From Bacillota bacterium (lineage in GTDB: Bacteria > Bacillota_I > Bacilli_A > RF39 > UBA660), in NCBI GenBank assembly GCA_015059365.1, contig SVAO01000001.1, forward strand, positions 175,007 to 239,006: 64,000 nucleotides of DNA, read 5' to 3'. The first letter of the stretch is position 1; every line of letters starts with the position of its first letter. The notes under the pieces were generated by a model. The model had not been told where the DNA came from. It searched no databases and was given only the letters and a program-made list of their open reading frames with translations. This document shows, one piece after another, positions 28,850 to 39,354 of the stretch. The position numbers and the translations under genes are program-made.

Positions 28850-29995
28850 TTACTTTGAAATATTTATTTTTTTAAAATCCATTATTTCATTTAAAAAAGT
28901 ATTATTAGAAATCTTAAATTCTCTTACTATCATATGTAAATATTCGTCAAATTCCATCGGATATGAAGTAATAATACAATTGTTAAAATGATTTTCTATC
29001 CTTCGAAAATTTCGAATCATTTTTTCAGATAAATTTTGCTGAATTCTTAAACTCTCACGCTTATATTCTAATAGTAATTTTTTTAATTGATTTTCTGTTA
29101 AATTTTTCTTTTTTAATTGATATTCATATTTCTTAGCAAACGCTTGTTCCTTACTATTATAACGTATAGGAAGTAAAGTAACAACTTTCACCTTTTCTAT
29201 TCCATGCTTATTTAATTCATCTAAAAAAATTGAGAGTGCCATTATGGCTGAAGGAGACACATCACTAATATTTTCAGGATAATATTCTTCCCCATTAATA
29301 TATTCAATATACTCATCCGACTCATGCTTTAAAACATCAGAATTCAATTTGAAAAGTCTTCGATTCATTGCTTTTTGATACTTCGTCAATTCCTCTCGTT
29401 TTTCTCCTTGAACCGCATAAATAAAGCATTCTCCATTACTAATCCCATAACTAATGCAGGGAAGATTAAATCCATCTTCTTGATTTTTAAAAGAAACTTT
29501 GAAAACATATGGTGTCTCTTGCCTTATATCTTGTGTATAATTTTCTATTATAATATTACTACCATTTAGTGCTTCTACCGCAGAGCCATATTCCTTTTTA
29601 TCAAAAGAGAATAATTTATTTCGATAAAAATCTATTCTTCTTTTTATATATAAAGTAGGGTTTGCAAAATCTTCATATGTTGCATTTGCCCAAACTAAAG
29701 TTAAATAAATTTTTATTCTCGTTTCTAATTTACAGTTACTAAATTTATTCTTATGATTATCACATTCATCAAAATACTGCTCTAACAATGTTATTAATTG
29801 TTCGTTATTATTAATCATCAAAATCGGTTTTGAATCACCAAAATTTCCAGACTCCAAAACACCTCCAACGCAAGAATTAAATCCTACATTAAAAGTTTCT
29901 TCTTCACCATCTATTAAAATTTTTACTTCTCCTGATTTTGCCTCGTTAATAATTTCATTAAAAAAGATGCTTGAAATTAAATCTCTAGTTCCCAT
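28850..29995 (-). CDS. hypothetical protein (381 aa) downstream of rnc
   Basis: ORF track, overlaps rnc 3' end; no recognised domain. Confidence 0.6.
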   Translation of the reverse strand: MGTRDLISSIFFNEIINEAKSGEVKILIDGEEETFNVGFNSCVGGVLESGNFGDSKPILMINNNEQLITLLEQYFDECDNHKNKFSNCKLETRIKIYLTLVWANATYEDFANPTLYIKRRIDFYRNKLFSFDKKEYGSAVEALNGSNIIIENYTQDIRQETPYVFKVSFKNQEDGFNLPCISYGISNGECFIYAVQGEKREELTKYQKAMNRRLFKLNSDVLKHESDEYIEYINGEEYYPENISDVSPSAIMALSIFLDELNKHGIEKVKVVTLLPIRYNSKEQAFAKKYEYQLKKKNLTENQLKKLLLEYKRESLRIQQNLSEKMIRNFRRIENHFNNCIITSYPMEFDEYLHMIVREFKISNNTFLNEIMDFKKINISK

Positions 29996-30665
29996 TTTGA
30001 GCTTTCTTCAAAGCATCCTTAGCAGCTTCTTGTTCCGCTTGCTTTTTGCTGTGAGCAGTTCCTGTACCATACACTATATTATCTATTTTAACTTCAACTG
30101 TAAATGTTTTGTCATGTGCTGGTCCATCTTCATTTATTATTGTATATTCTAAACTACGACGATCTGTTTGAACTAATTCTTGTAAAATGGACTTATAATC
30201 GCTAAAAAAATCTACTTCTTTTCTTTCAATCAAAGGAATTATATTCTTATAAATAAAATCTTTAACAAAATCTAACCCCTGATCCAAAAACATAGCACCT
30301 ATAAATGCTTCAAAGATATCTGCAACAATTGCTTTACGACTTCTTCCACCACTTTGTTCTTCCCCGTGTCCTAACAATATATAGTCATTTAAATTTAAAC
30401 GAGTAGAATATTCATATAAAGCACTCTCACAAACATAATGCGATCTTAACTTTGTCATTTTTCCTTCTTCATATTCTGTATTTTTAAATAAGTATTCACT
30501 CATTACTAATTCTAATACGGCATCTCCTAAATATTCAAGTCTTTCATAGCTTTTTAAACCATTTTCATTAGCATATGATGTATGTGTAAATGCTTGAACA
30601 TATAAAGACTTATGATTTGGGATAATATTAAACTTTTCATACACTTCCATGTTATCACCATACAC
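29985..30665 (-). CDS. rnc: ribonuclease III
   Basis: ERLEYLGDAVLELVMSEYLF; GSRKAIVADIFEAFIGAMFLD-like; dsRBD GTGTAHSKKQAEQEAAKDAL. Confidence 0.95.
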   Translation of the reverse strand: MYGDNMEVYEKFNIIPNHKSLYVQAFTHTSYANENGLKSYERLEYLGDAVLELVMSEYLFKNTEYEEGKMTKLRSHYVCESALYEYSTRLNLNDYILLGHGEEQSGGRSRKAIVADIFEAFIGAMFLDQGLDFVKDFIYKNIIPLIERKEVDFFSDYKSILQELVQTDRRSLEYTIINEDGPAHDKTFTVEVKIDNIVYGTGTAHSKKQAEQEAAKDALKKAQNGN

Positions 30666-30745
30666 ATTATATCAGAATAATCGACATTGAGTATATAGTA
30701 TTTTACTTTTTTTTAAATTTTTAGTATAATAATGTAGGTGATAAG

Positions 30746-30970
30746 ATGAAACATATCTTAATTGCACTTATACATATATACCAATGCATTCCTGGACCAT
30801 GGCACGCTTCTTGTAGACACATTCCAACATGTTCCAATTATGGCATAGAAGCAATTAAAATACATGGATGCATTAAAGGGTCTTATTTAACAATAAAAAG
30901 AATACTAAGATGCAACCCATTTGGAACTAGTGGATATGATCCGGTTCCTAAAAAAGGAGAATTAAAATGA
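30746..30970 (+). CDS. yidD: membrane protein insertion efficiency factor YidD
   Basis: [55 protein letters not shown]. Confidence 0.93.
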   Translation: MKHILIALIHIYQCIPGPWHASCRHIPTCSNYGIEAIKIHGCIKGSYLTIKRILRCNPFGTSGYDPVPKKGELK

Positions 30971-31830
30971 AAAAATTATTATTAAGCCTAACTATTTTTT
31001 TAAGTTTGATAACTACTGGATGTTTTAAACGTGATACTATGGAAGATATCACAATTTACACCTCTGTATATCCCATTGAGTATATTGTTCATAAATTATA
31101 TGGCCAACACGCAGAAATAAATAGTATTTATCCTGATGGAATCATAGTCGATAAATATACTCTAACAGAAAAACAACTGGAAGATTATGGTAAGTCAGAT
31201 CTGTTTATATTTAATGGATTAAGCATTGAAAAAAATTATATTAAACCGATGTTTTCTGCCAATAGACATTTAAAAATTATTGATGCTTCCGCCAGCATTG
31301 AATATACAAATCGCATAGAAGAAATTTGGCTAGACCCTTCAAACTTTCTTATGATTGCACAAAATATTAGAACCGGTTTTAATGAATACATTACTAATCA
31401 ATACTTAAAAAATGAAATTGATGAAAATTACAAACAATTAAAAATTGATGTTTCTAGTTTAGACGCTAAAATTCAAACAATGATTGAAAAGGCTCAAAAT
31501 AAAACAATTGTAGTTAGTAGTAATTTGTTTAAATATCTAGAAAAATATAATTTTAATGTTATATCATTAGATGAAAAGGAAACAACATTAGATAAGAATT
31601 TAGCGATGGCAAAAGAATTAATCAGTAAAGGAGAAATTAAATACATTTATACAATCAAAAATGAGAATGTAAATGACACAATAACTAACCTAATCAACGA
31701 AACAAAAATTGAAAAATTGGTATTCCATAACCTTGCTAATTTAGATGAAGCAGAACACGATGATAAAAAAGACTATTTGACAATAATGAATGAAAATGTT
31801 GAACTATTAAGACAAGAATTATATGAATAA
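30967..31830 (+). CDS. ZnuA/AdcA-like solute-binding lipoprotein with degenerate metal site
   Basis: Lipobox [61 protein letters not shown] overlap with yidD. Confidence 0.75.
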   Translation: MKKLLLSLTIFLSLITTGCFKRDTMEDITIYTSVYPIEYIVHKLYGQHAEINSIYPDGIIVDKYTLTEKQLEDYGKSDLFIFNGLSIEKNYIKPMFSANRHLKIIDASASIEYTNRIEEIWLDPSNFLMIAQNIRTGFNEYITNQYLKNEIDENYKQLKIDVSSLDAKIQTMIEKAQNKTIVVSSNLFKYLEKYNFNVISLDEKETTLDKNLAMAKELISKGEIKYIYTIKNENVNDTITNLINETKIEKLVFHNLANLDEAEHDDKKDYLTIMNENVELLRQELYE

Positions 31831-31843
31831 TCTTAAAAAATGA

Positions 31844-31872
31844 TTGACATATACATGTATATATTGTAAAAT
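31844..31872 (+). promoter_or_regulatory. consensus sigma-A promoter of tRNA-Ser
   Basis: TTGACA, 17 nt, TAAAAT directly upstream of the tRNA. Confidence 0.85.
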
Positions 31873-31886
31873 TATACATGTAGCTT

Positions 31887-31977
31887 GGAGTAGTACTCAA
31901 GAGGCTGAAGAGGCGCCCCTGCTAAGGGTGTAGGTCGGGTAACTGGCGCGCGAGTTCAAATCTCGCCTACTCCGCCA
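31887..31977 (+). tRNA. tRNA-Ser (GCT)
   Basis: GGAGTAGTACTCAAGAGGCTGAAGAGGCGCCCCTGCTAAGGGTGTAGG...GAGTTCAAATCTCGCCTACTCCGCCA; long variable arm. Confidence 0.95.
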
Positions 31978-31987
31978 TTTAAGATTT

Positions 31988-32011
31988 AACCTTGATTTTC
32001 AAGGTTTTTTT
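31988..32011 (+). terminator. terminator after tRNA-Ser
   Basis: AACCTTGATTTTCAAGGTTTTTTT. Confidence 0.8.
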
Positions 32012-32045
32012 GTACAAAAAAGAATCGAAATTAATCGATTCTTTT

Positions 32046-33785
32046 TTATCGTAATTTAATATGAACTTCTCTTAATTGTTGTTCTGATACTTCACTAGGA
32101 GAACCCATCATATTATCAGCACCACTTACGCTTGTAGGGAATGCTTGAACTTCTCTTAAATTTGGTTCATCTTTAAGAAGCATTATCATTCTGTCTATTC
32201 CGGGAGCCATTCCAGCATGTGGAGGTGCTCCATATTGGAACGCAGTATATAATGATTTAAATCTTTCTTTAACTGTTTCTTCATTATATCCAGCAAGTTC
32301 AAAAGCTTTTTTCATAATTTCTATATCATGGTTTCTAACTGCACCACTAGCCATTTCATTACCATTACATACAAAATCAAATTGGTATGCTTTAATATCT
32401 TTTATATCTGTATTAACTAAAGCTTCCATACCACCTTGTGGCATACTAAATGGATTGTGTCCAAAATCATATTTACCAGTTTCTTCATTAAATTCATACA
32501 TTGGAAAATCATTGATAATACAAAATTCAAATCTATTTTTATCAATTAATTCTAATTTTTCGCCTAAATGAGTTCTAATATAACCTGCTTGTTTAGCTGC
32601 TACTTCTTCATTTTTATTAGCAATAAAGAATAGTACACTTCCAGTTTTTATTCCAGTTGCTTCAATCATTTTTTTACGGTCTTCTTCGGTTAAAAACTTA
32701 TCAATTGGGCCTTTAAAAGATAAATCATCTTCTACTGTAATATATCCAATTCCTGGCATACCTAAACTTTTAGCATAATCCACTACCTCATTAAACCAAG
32801 AATTTGATTTAGATGCTAAATCATCTACACGAATTGCACGTACTACCGCACCTCTAAATGGTTTGAATTCACTATCAACAAATATTTCACTAATATCTAT
32901 AATTTCTAATGGATTACGCAAATCTGGTTTATCAGTACCATATTTTAACATTGCTTCTTTATAAGGAATTCTTCTAAACGGTCTTGGACTAACTTCTTTA
33001 TTACTAAAGTTAGTAAATGTATCATAGAATATTTCTTCTCCTACTTTATATACATCTTCCTCAGTTACAAAAGACATTTCTAAATCTAACTGATAGAATT
33101 CCAAAGTACGATCTGCACGACAATCTTCATCTCTAAAGCAAGGTGCAATTTGATAATACTTATTAAATCCAGATACCATTAATAGTTGTTTATAAATTTG
33201 AGGTGCTTGCGGTAACGCATAAAATTTACCTTTAAACTTACGAGATGGAACTATAAAATCACGAGCTCCTTCTGGAGATGATGCAGAAATAATTGGCGTT
33301 TGAACTTCTGTAAAATCTAACCCGTCCATCTTTCTTCTTAAATATTTTAATAATTCACTTCTAAATAAAATATTGTCATGTACTTTTTTATTACGTAAAT
33401 CTAAGTAACGATATTTTAATCTTACTTCTTCATTTACTTCATGAGAAGTAATTATTTCAAAAGGTAATACATTACTAGCTTTACCTAACACTTCTAAAGA
33501 TTCAACTACAAATTCTACTTTTCCTGTAGAAATATGGTCATTATAATCTTCTTCATTTCTCTTTCTAACAACACCAGAAACACATATTGTAGATTCTTTA
33601 CTTAATCCCACAAACATATTTTCATCATTGCTTACAAGCTGAATAGTCCCCTTTTCATCACGTAAATCTACGAAAACAATTCCACCATGATCACGGATGT
33701 TTTCTATCCATCCAGATAACTTAATTTGCTTATCTACATCATTTTCTGTAACTAAACCGCAGTAAATATCACGATATTTATTCAT
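32046..33785 (-). CDS. aspS2: aspartyl-tRNA synthetase, copy 2 (non-discriminating-type signature), gatCAB operon
   Basis: Full-length bacterial AspRS; N-terminal WIENIRDHGGIVFVDLRDEKG. Confidence 0.94.
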   Translation of the reverse strand: MNKYRDIYCGLVTENDVDKQIKLSGWIENIRDHGGIVFVDLRDEKGTIQLVSNDENMFVGLSKESTICVSGVVRKRNEEDYNDHISTGKVEFVVESLEVLGKASNVLPFEIITSHEVNEEVRLKYRYLDLRNKKVHDNILFRSELLKYLRRKMDGLDFTEVQTPIISASSPEGARDFIVPSRKFKGKFYALPQAPQIYKQLLMVSGFNKYYQIAPCFRDEDCRADRTLEFYQLDLEMSFVTEEDVYKVGEEIFYDTFTNFSNKEVSPRPFRRIPYKEAMLKYGTDKPDLRNPLEIIDISEIFVDSEFKPFRGAVVRAIRVDDLASKSNSWFNEVVDYAKSLGMPGIGYITVEDDLSFKGPIDKFLTEEDRKKMIEATGIKTGSVLFFIANKNEEVAAKQAGYIRTHLGEKLELIDKNRFEFCIINDFPMYEFNEETGKYDFGHNPFSMPQGGMEALVNTDIKDIKAYQFDFVCNGNEMASGAVRNHDIEIMKKAFELAGYNEETVKERFKSLYTAFQYGAPPHAGMAPGIDRMIMLLKDEPNLREVQAFPTSVSGADNMMGSPSEVSEQQLREVHIKLR

Positions 33786-33794
33786 ATTTTCACC

Positions 33795-35246
33795 TTACCT
33801 TTTACTAATTTCTTCATTTAATAATTTTGCTGTTAAAGTAGGATCTGCTTGACCTCTAGTTTGTTTCATTATTTGTCCAACAAAGAAATCAAATACATTT
33901 CTTCCTTTTCTATGTTCTTCAATCAAATCTAAGTGTGCTTCTAACACTTCAATAACCATTGGCCTTAGAATATTCTCATCAGATATTTTAGTAATACCTA
34001 GAGCTTTAACAACTGCTTTTGGTTCTTTCTTTTCCTCACAAACTTTATAAAATACATCTTTACTTTGTTTAGAAGATATTTTACCATCTTCTACCATTTT
34101 CATTAGTTCAACTAACATAGTTGGAGTTAAATACAAATCTGTTATTTCTATTTCTGTTTTATTTAAGTGTCCTAAAATAATTGAAGTTAACCAATTAGCA
34201 GCACCTTTTGGATTTCCTCCAGCTACAATTGCCTCTTCATAATAATCAGATATTTTTTTATCTTTAACAATTATTTTAGCATCATAATCAGAAAGCCCAT
34301 ACTCTTCAATATATTTTTTCTTTCTATCCATAGCAAGTTCAGGAATAGACGCTCTAATTTCATCCAACCATTCTTGACTAATTTTAAATTTAGGAATATT
34401 TGGTTCTACAAAATATTTATAATCAATTGCATCTACCTTACTTCTCATATAAATAGTAGTACCTGATTCTTCATCCCAGCGACGTGTTTCTTGTTCAACA
34501 ACGCCACCATTTTCAAGAATTTCAGTTTGACGCTCTATTTCATAGTTAATTGCATCTCTTACACCACCAAATGAGTTTACGTTTTTAATTTCTGTTCTAG
34601 TACCCCAATTGCTTGAATCTTTTTCATCTTTAGAGGCATCCATTAATGAAATATTAACATCACATCTAATTTGACCTTTTTTACTGTCTGCTTCACTAAT
34701 TCCAGCATATTGATAAATACTTCTCATGTGTTCTAAAAAAGCTACTGCTTCATCTGCACTATGAAGATCAGGTTCTGTAACAAGCTCCAAAAGAGGAACT
34801 CCAGCACGGTTATAATCGATATTACTTGTTCTTGAATAATGATCTAATGAAGCCGCATCTTCTTCTAAATGTAAATTGTTTACTCTAACTTTTTTAATTT
34901 CTCCATCTAATTCATATTCTACTTCTCCATATATACCTGAAGGGATTGGTTTTGTTTCTTGAGTAGTTTGAAATCCCTTTGGTAAATCTGGATAATAATA
35001 GTTTTTACGTTCAAAATAGAAATATTCTGGTTGGCTACACTTTAAAATCATACTAGCCATCAAAGCCATTCTTACAGCTTCTTTATTAACCACTGGAAGA
35101 GTTCCAGGGAAAGCCATATCAACAGGGCTTACATTACAGTTAGGAGTTTCTTTATAAGAGTTTTCAGCAGCACTAAACACTTTAGTTTTAGTTTCACTAA
35201 CTTCACAGTGCATTTCTAACCCAATTAATGCTTTATATTTAGTCAT
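33795..35246 (-). CDS. gatB: Asp-tRNA(Asn)/Glu-tRNA(Gln) amidotransferase subunit B
   Basis: ALIGLEMHCEVSETKTKVFSAAEN...FYFERKNYYYPDLPKGFQTTQ. Confidence 0.97.
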   Translation of the reverse strand: MTKYKALIGLEMHCEVSETKTKVFSAAENSYKETPNCNVSPVDMAFPGTLPVVNKEAVRMALMASMILKCSQPEYFYFERKNYYYPDLPKGFQTTQETKPIPSGIYGEVEYELDGEIKKVRVNNLHLEEDAASLDHYSRTSNIDYNRAGVPLLELVTEPDLHSADEAVAFLEHMRSIYQYAGISEADSKKGQIRCDVNISLMDASKDEKDSSNWGTRTEIKNVNSFGGVRDAINYEIERQTEILENGGVVEQETRRWDEESGTTIYMRSKVDAIDYKYFVEPNIPKFKISQEWLDEIRASIPELAMDRKKKYIEEYGLSDYDAKIIVKDKKISDYYEEAIVAGGNPKGAANWLTSIILGHLNKTEIEITDLYLTPTMLVELMKMVEDGKISSKQSKDVFYKVCEEKKEPKAVVKALGITKISDENILRPMVIEVLEAHLDLIEEHRKGRNVFDFFVGQIMKQTRGQADPTLTAKLLNEEISKR

Positions 35247-36703
35247 TATTTTACCTCCTTTGCAATTTGTCCTTTATACTCCATAGCATTTTCTAATGCA
35301 TATGCAATATTCAAAACATTTTCATCCATATAACAATTACCAGTTATACAAATACCAACAGGCAAATTATCAACAAATCCATTAGAAATAGTTATTGACG
35401 GAAATCCACCAAAGTTTCCTACTTGTAAATGTTCATCAAGTGCAGTTGTGTTTATATCATATTTTTTATTTAAGTCACTAAATTTAGGAGCTGGGCCTAA
35501 ACCAACTGGACTAATTTCTGCATCATATGTTTTATATAGTTCTTTCCATTTATCAACTATTAATCTTCTCGCTCTTTGTGCATTCTTAAAATATCTTTCT
35601 TGATTTTCTTTTTGTAAAACATAAGAGCCTATAACAAAACGTCTTTTTATTAGTGGTGAGAAGCCCTTAGTACGATGATCTTTAATCATTTCAATATAAT
35701 TACTTCCTTCTCCACGCGGACCAAATATAATACCTGTTAAGTTACTCATATTACTTGATGCTTCTGCTGAGTGAATAACCCTATATACACTATACACTGC
35801 GTTAAGTAAATTTCTATCTACGCTTACTTCTTCAACTTCCATTCCTAAACTTTTACAAATTTCAATAGTTTTATGAAAGTTTTCTAAATGAACTTTTAGA
35901 TTTTGATCGGCATTTGGATAATTCTCTATATTACAAAGTTCTTTAACATAAAATAGTTTTTTACCATTAACTTCGCCAGTACAAGATTTAAGTAAATTAA
36001 TATTACTTGAATCCCAAGAAGTCATATCGTTAGGGTCAATTCCTTTCATATTATCTACCACTATTGCTGCATCCCTAACATTACGTGTTAAAACCCCACA
36101 ATGATCCAAACTTGAAGCAAAAGGAAATAGACCATAACGAGAAATCATTCCATATGTTGGCTTATAACCTACTATACCGCAATATGCAGCCGGTTTACGA
36201 ATAGAATCTCCTGTGTCACTTCCAAGTGCATAAGGATATACTCCTGATGCAACAGCAGCAGCAGAACCAGAAGAAGAACCTGCACAAATTCTTGTAGTAT
36301 CCCAAGGGTTTTTTTGTACCCCAGTATGTCCTGTGGTTCCAGTTCCTCCCATACCAAATTCATCTAAAGCGGTTTTATTTACTTTAATAGCCCCTGCTTT
36401 ATTTAACTTTTCAATAGCAGTTGCATTAAAAAATGGAACATAATCTTTTAGTGTGTTAGAAGAACCAGTTGATAAAATTCCTTTAGTAGAATAGTTATCT
36501 TTAACTCCGTAAGGAATTCCAGATAATAAGTTATCTGTTACTTCTCCACCTTTTGCATCATCTAAAATTGTAACAAAAGCATTACATTTTTCTTGTACTT
36601 CATAACTTTTTTCTAATGATTCTTTAACCAATTCGTCACTAGTAACTTCTCCTTTAACTAGTAATTCATGTAATTCTTCAATTGTTTTATCCATGTATCT
36701 CAT
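35246..36703 (-). CDS. gatA: amidotransferase subunit A
   Basis: Amidase signature GSSSGSAAAVASGVYPYALGSDTGDSIRKPAAYCGIVGYKPTYG. Confidence 0.97.
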   Translation of the reverse strand: MRYMDKTIEELHELLVKGEVTSDELVKESLEKSYEVQEKCNAFVTILDDAKGGEVTDNLLSGIPYGVKDNYSTKGILSTGSSNTLKDYVPFFNATAIEKLNKAGAIKVNKTALDEFGMGGTGTTGHTGVQKNPWDTTRICAGSSSGSAAAVASGVYPYALGSDTGDSIRKPAAYCGIVGYKPTYGMISRYGLFPFASSLDHCGVLTRNVRDAAIVVDNMKGIDPNDMTSWDSSNINLLKSCTGEVNGKKLFYVKELCNIENYPNADQNLKVHLENFHKTIEICKSLGMEVEEVSVDRNLLNAVYSVYRVIHSAEASSNMSNLTGIIFGPRGEGSNYIEMIKDHRTKGFSPLIKRRFVIGSYVLQKENQERYFKNAQRARRLIVDKWKELYKTYDAEISPVGLGPAPKFSDLNKKYDINTTALDEHLQVGNFGGFPSITISNGFVDNLPVGICITGNCYMDENVLNIAYALENAMEYKGQIAKEVK

Positions 36704-36712
36704 AATTCACCC

Positions 36713-37030
36713 CTATCCTACTACCTTAGGTACTACAATTTCCCTATCTGTAGTATCATCACTATTAGCTAGTATATCTTCTATATCTGGTGATGCAACT
36801 ACCACATCTTCTCTTAATTCATATGTAAAATCATCTAAACAATGTGTCATCGGTTCTACTTCACTAATACCTTCGATTTTATTAACTAAGTCTAAATTTT
36901 CATCGATTTCATCAAATTCATCTAAAACCATTTTGTTTTCTTCATCACTTAATCCAATAAGTAACTTGTCTGCATAATTATCTACCATCTCTTTTGTAAA
37001 TTTACTCATATTTTTTCCTCCTTTTAACAA
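36713..37030 (-). CDS. gatC: amidotransferase subunit C (start probably MSKFTKEMV)
   Basis: Small acidic protein with DLVNKIEGISEVEPMTHCLDDFTYELREDVV directly upstream of gatA. Confidence 0.88.
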   Translation of the reverse strand: MLKGGKNMSKFTKEMVDNYADKLLIGLSDEENKMVLDEFDEIDENLDLVNKIEGISEVEPMTHCLDDFTYELREDVVVASPDIEDILANSDDTTDREIVVPKVVG

Positions 37031-37032
37031 AA

Positions 37033-37270
37033 AAACAGTTATCTATCCTAAATAAGGACGAATAACTGTGATCCGCGGTACCACCCTAATTACCATTTCT
37101 GGTCTCTCTTTATTTATAACGGGTTTTATCCCGACTTATTCTACTATTATTTCGATAAGTAACTCCATGGTGTTATTCCTATTAATGTTATTATCTGATT
37201 TCCAGCAACACAGACTCTCTTTAAATACTTATTAATAGTACTTCTCCATTTCACTGTTTTAATTAATACG
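37033..37270 (-). promoter_or_regulatory. T-box riboswitch leader of gatCAB-aspS2
   Basis: TTAGGGTGGTACCGCGGATCACAGTTATTCGTCC core, then ACAGTTAT/ATAACTGT terminator with T-run, immediately 5' of gatC. Confidence 0.93.
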
Positions 37271-37275
37271 CTAGT

Positions 37276-37305
37276 ATTATATCACATTTTTATTAATATG
37301 TGCAA
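37276..37305 (-). promoter_or_regulatory. promoter of gatCAB T-box transcript
   Basis: TTGCAC - 18 nt - TATAAT on the minus strand. Confidence 0.65.
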
Positions 37306-37377
37306 ATAATTATTAAAAAAACATTAATATTTTTACAAAAAAAGAACTTAAAATTTAAGTTCAACTAATAATAACTT

Positions 37378-38439
37378 TTATTTATTATTTAAATTAATAT
37401 TAAGATATCCAAGGCCTATTGCATCTTTAACTTTTTCTAATGTTTCATTTGTATATTCAATACTATATTCTGTTCCTTTTCTTAATATCTCTAAAATTTC
37501 AGATTTATTTTGTTCCAAAATTTCTCTACGTTCTCTAATCGGTCTTAGCAAATCTTGAACAATACTATTTAAAAATTTCTTAACCACAACATCACCTAAA
37601 CCACCACGTTCATAATGAGCTTTTAATTCATCGAGATTCTTATATTCTGGTAAATATTTCTCAAAATCACTATCTTTAGCAAACGCCTCTAAATATATGA
37701 ACACCGGATTGTTTTCTGTTTTCCCTGGATCTTCTACACGAATATGATTAGGATCAGTATACATCCCCATAATCTTTTTCCTAATTGTTTCTTCTGAATC
37801 TTTTAAATAAATACAATTACCCAAAGACTTGCTCATCTTAGTATTACCATCTGTCCCAACAAACCTGTAACAAACTTCTTTATCTGGTAAAATTGCTTCA
37901 GGTTCTACTAATATATCCGTTTTATAAATTCTATTAAAACTATTTACTATTTCTCTTGTTTGTTCTAACATTGGTAATTGATCTATTCCTACAGGCACAT
38001 ATTTTGCTCTAAAAGCAGTAATATCAGCAGCCTGACTAATCGGATATGTCATAAAACCAACAGGCAAATTATTCTCAAAATTTCTTAATTTGATTTCATT
38101 TTTTATAGTCGGATTTCTTTGTAATCTAGAAACTGTAACTAAATTAGCATAAAACATTGGTAGTTCATAAAGTGCAGGAATTTGACTTTGTAATAAAAAT
38201 GTTGTTTTATTTGGATCTAAGCCTACAGCTAAATAGTCAAGCATAACTTCAATAATATTATCTTTTATCTTTTGCGGATTGTCAGCGTTATCTGTTAATG
38301 CTTGTAAATCAGCGATCATTACAAATTGTTCATATTCACCACTATCTTGTAATTGTACCCTTTTTTGTAGCGAACCAACATAATGACCAATATGAAGAGG
38401 TCCAGTAGGTCTATCCCCAGTCAAAACTACTTTTTTCAC
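37378..38439 (-). CDS. trpS: tryptophanyl-tRNA synthetase
   Basis: VVLTGDRPTGPLHIGHYVGSL; KMSKSLGNCIYL. Confidence 0.97.
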   Translation of the reverse strand: MKKVVLTGDRPTGPLHIGHYVGSLQKRVQLQDSGEYEQFVMIADLQALTDNADNPQKIKDNIIEVMLDYLAVGLDPNKTTFLLQSQIPALYELPMFYANLVTVSRLQRNPTIKNEIKLRNFENNLPVGFMTYPISQAADITAFRAKYVPVGIDQLPMLEQTREIVNSFNRIYKTDILVEPEAILPDKEVCYRFVGTDGNTKMSKSLGNCIYLKDSEETIRKKIMGMYTDPNHIRVEDPGKTENNPVFIYLEAFAKDSDFEKYLPEYKNLDELKAHYERGGLGDVVVKKFLNSIVQDLLRPIRERREILEQNKSEILEILRKGTEYSIEYTNETLEKVKDAIGLGYLNINLNNK

Positions 38440-38780
38440 AATTAAACATCTCCTTCTTATAAAGAATATTATATCATAATCATCAGCAATGTCTATATTA
38501 TTAAAAATAAAAATTTATCATTTATAACTATTATTTAATACATTTCTAAATCCAAAATTGTTTTAAACACTAAAAAGCCTTAAAAAAAATAAAGATTTTT
38601 CTTTATTTTTGGCGTTTATTTCACACAAAACAAGATCAAAATTTTAATTTTACCAAAATGGTGCCAAATTCACTAAATGAAAATGGTGACCCTCAAAAAA
38701 GTGATACCACTGTTTTTATATAAATAAGATAATGCAAAATATTATAACAAACAAAAAAATCTCAAAAGAGATTTTTTAGG

Positions 38781-39353
38781 TTAACCTATAACTTTTTTTA
38801 AAGTCTTAATTGTTTTTTGTTGTAATAATGGTTTAGCAAATGTTTCTTCAAAACTTAGAATACTATTTTTATATCTATTATATGCTTCTTTATAATTTCC
38901 GTTTTCTATTTGTGTTACACAATAATCTACAACATTATCATAAATATAATTATAGATTACTTCATTTTGTTCTTCTTTATCGATTGCTTCTACAATTATT
39001 GGCGCGATTTGATAATAATGTTGGATATCTTCTTTAGATACAAAGTTATCTCTAAACCATCTTAGAACTGTTAACTCATAACAATTATCATCAAATAACT
39101 CTTGCATATATTTCATACATGCAGTTGTTAAATAACAACTTCCAGAAGATTTTTCGGTTGAACCATTAACATTGTCTTGGGTACTATATGATCCATCATT
39201 ATTTATATGTGTATGAATAGATTTATGACTTGGATCAGATGGGCTTTTATCATAAAAGTCTATTTTTACACCACTACCATCTTTATATTCAGATACTTTT
39301 ATGGTAACCCCTTTATCATTCACATAATTACCTCTTTCATCTCTACTTGCCAT
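38781..39353 (-). CDS. CFI-box-like C-terminal domain protein
   Basis: GSCYLTTACMKYMQELFDDNCYELTVLRWFRDNFVSKED resembles the CFI-box (CFIATA..LRxFRD). Confidence 0.6.
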   Translation of the reverse strand: MASRDERGNYVNDKGVTIKVSEYKDGSGVKIDFYDKSPSDPSHKSIHTHINNDGSYSTQDNVNGSTEKSSGSCYLTTACMKYMQELFDDNCYELTVLRWFRDNFVSKEDIQHYYQIAPIIVEAIDKEEQNEVIYNYIYDNVVDYCVTQIENGNYKEAYNRYKNSILSFEETFAKPLLQQKTIKTLKKVIG

Positions 39354-39354
39354 A

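Noticed and set aside
36172-36363. 63-aa minus-strand ORF inside gatA
   Set aside because: Out-of-frame translation of the amidase signature; gatA is intact.
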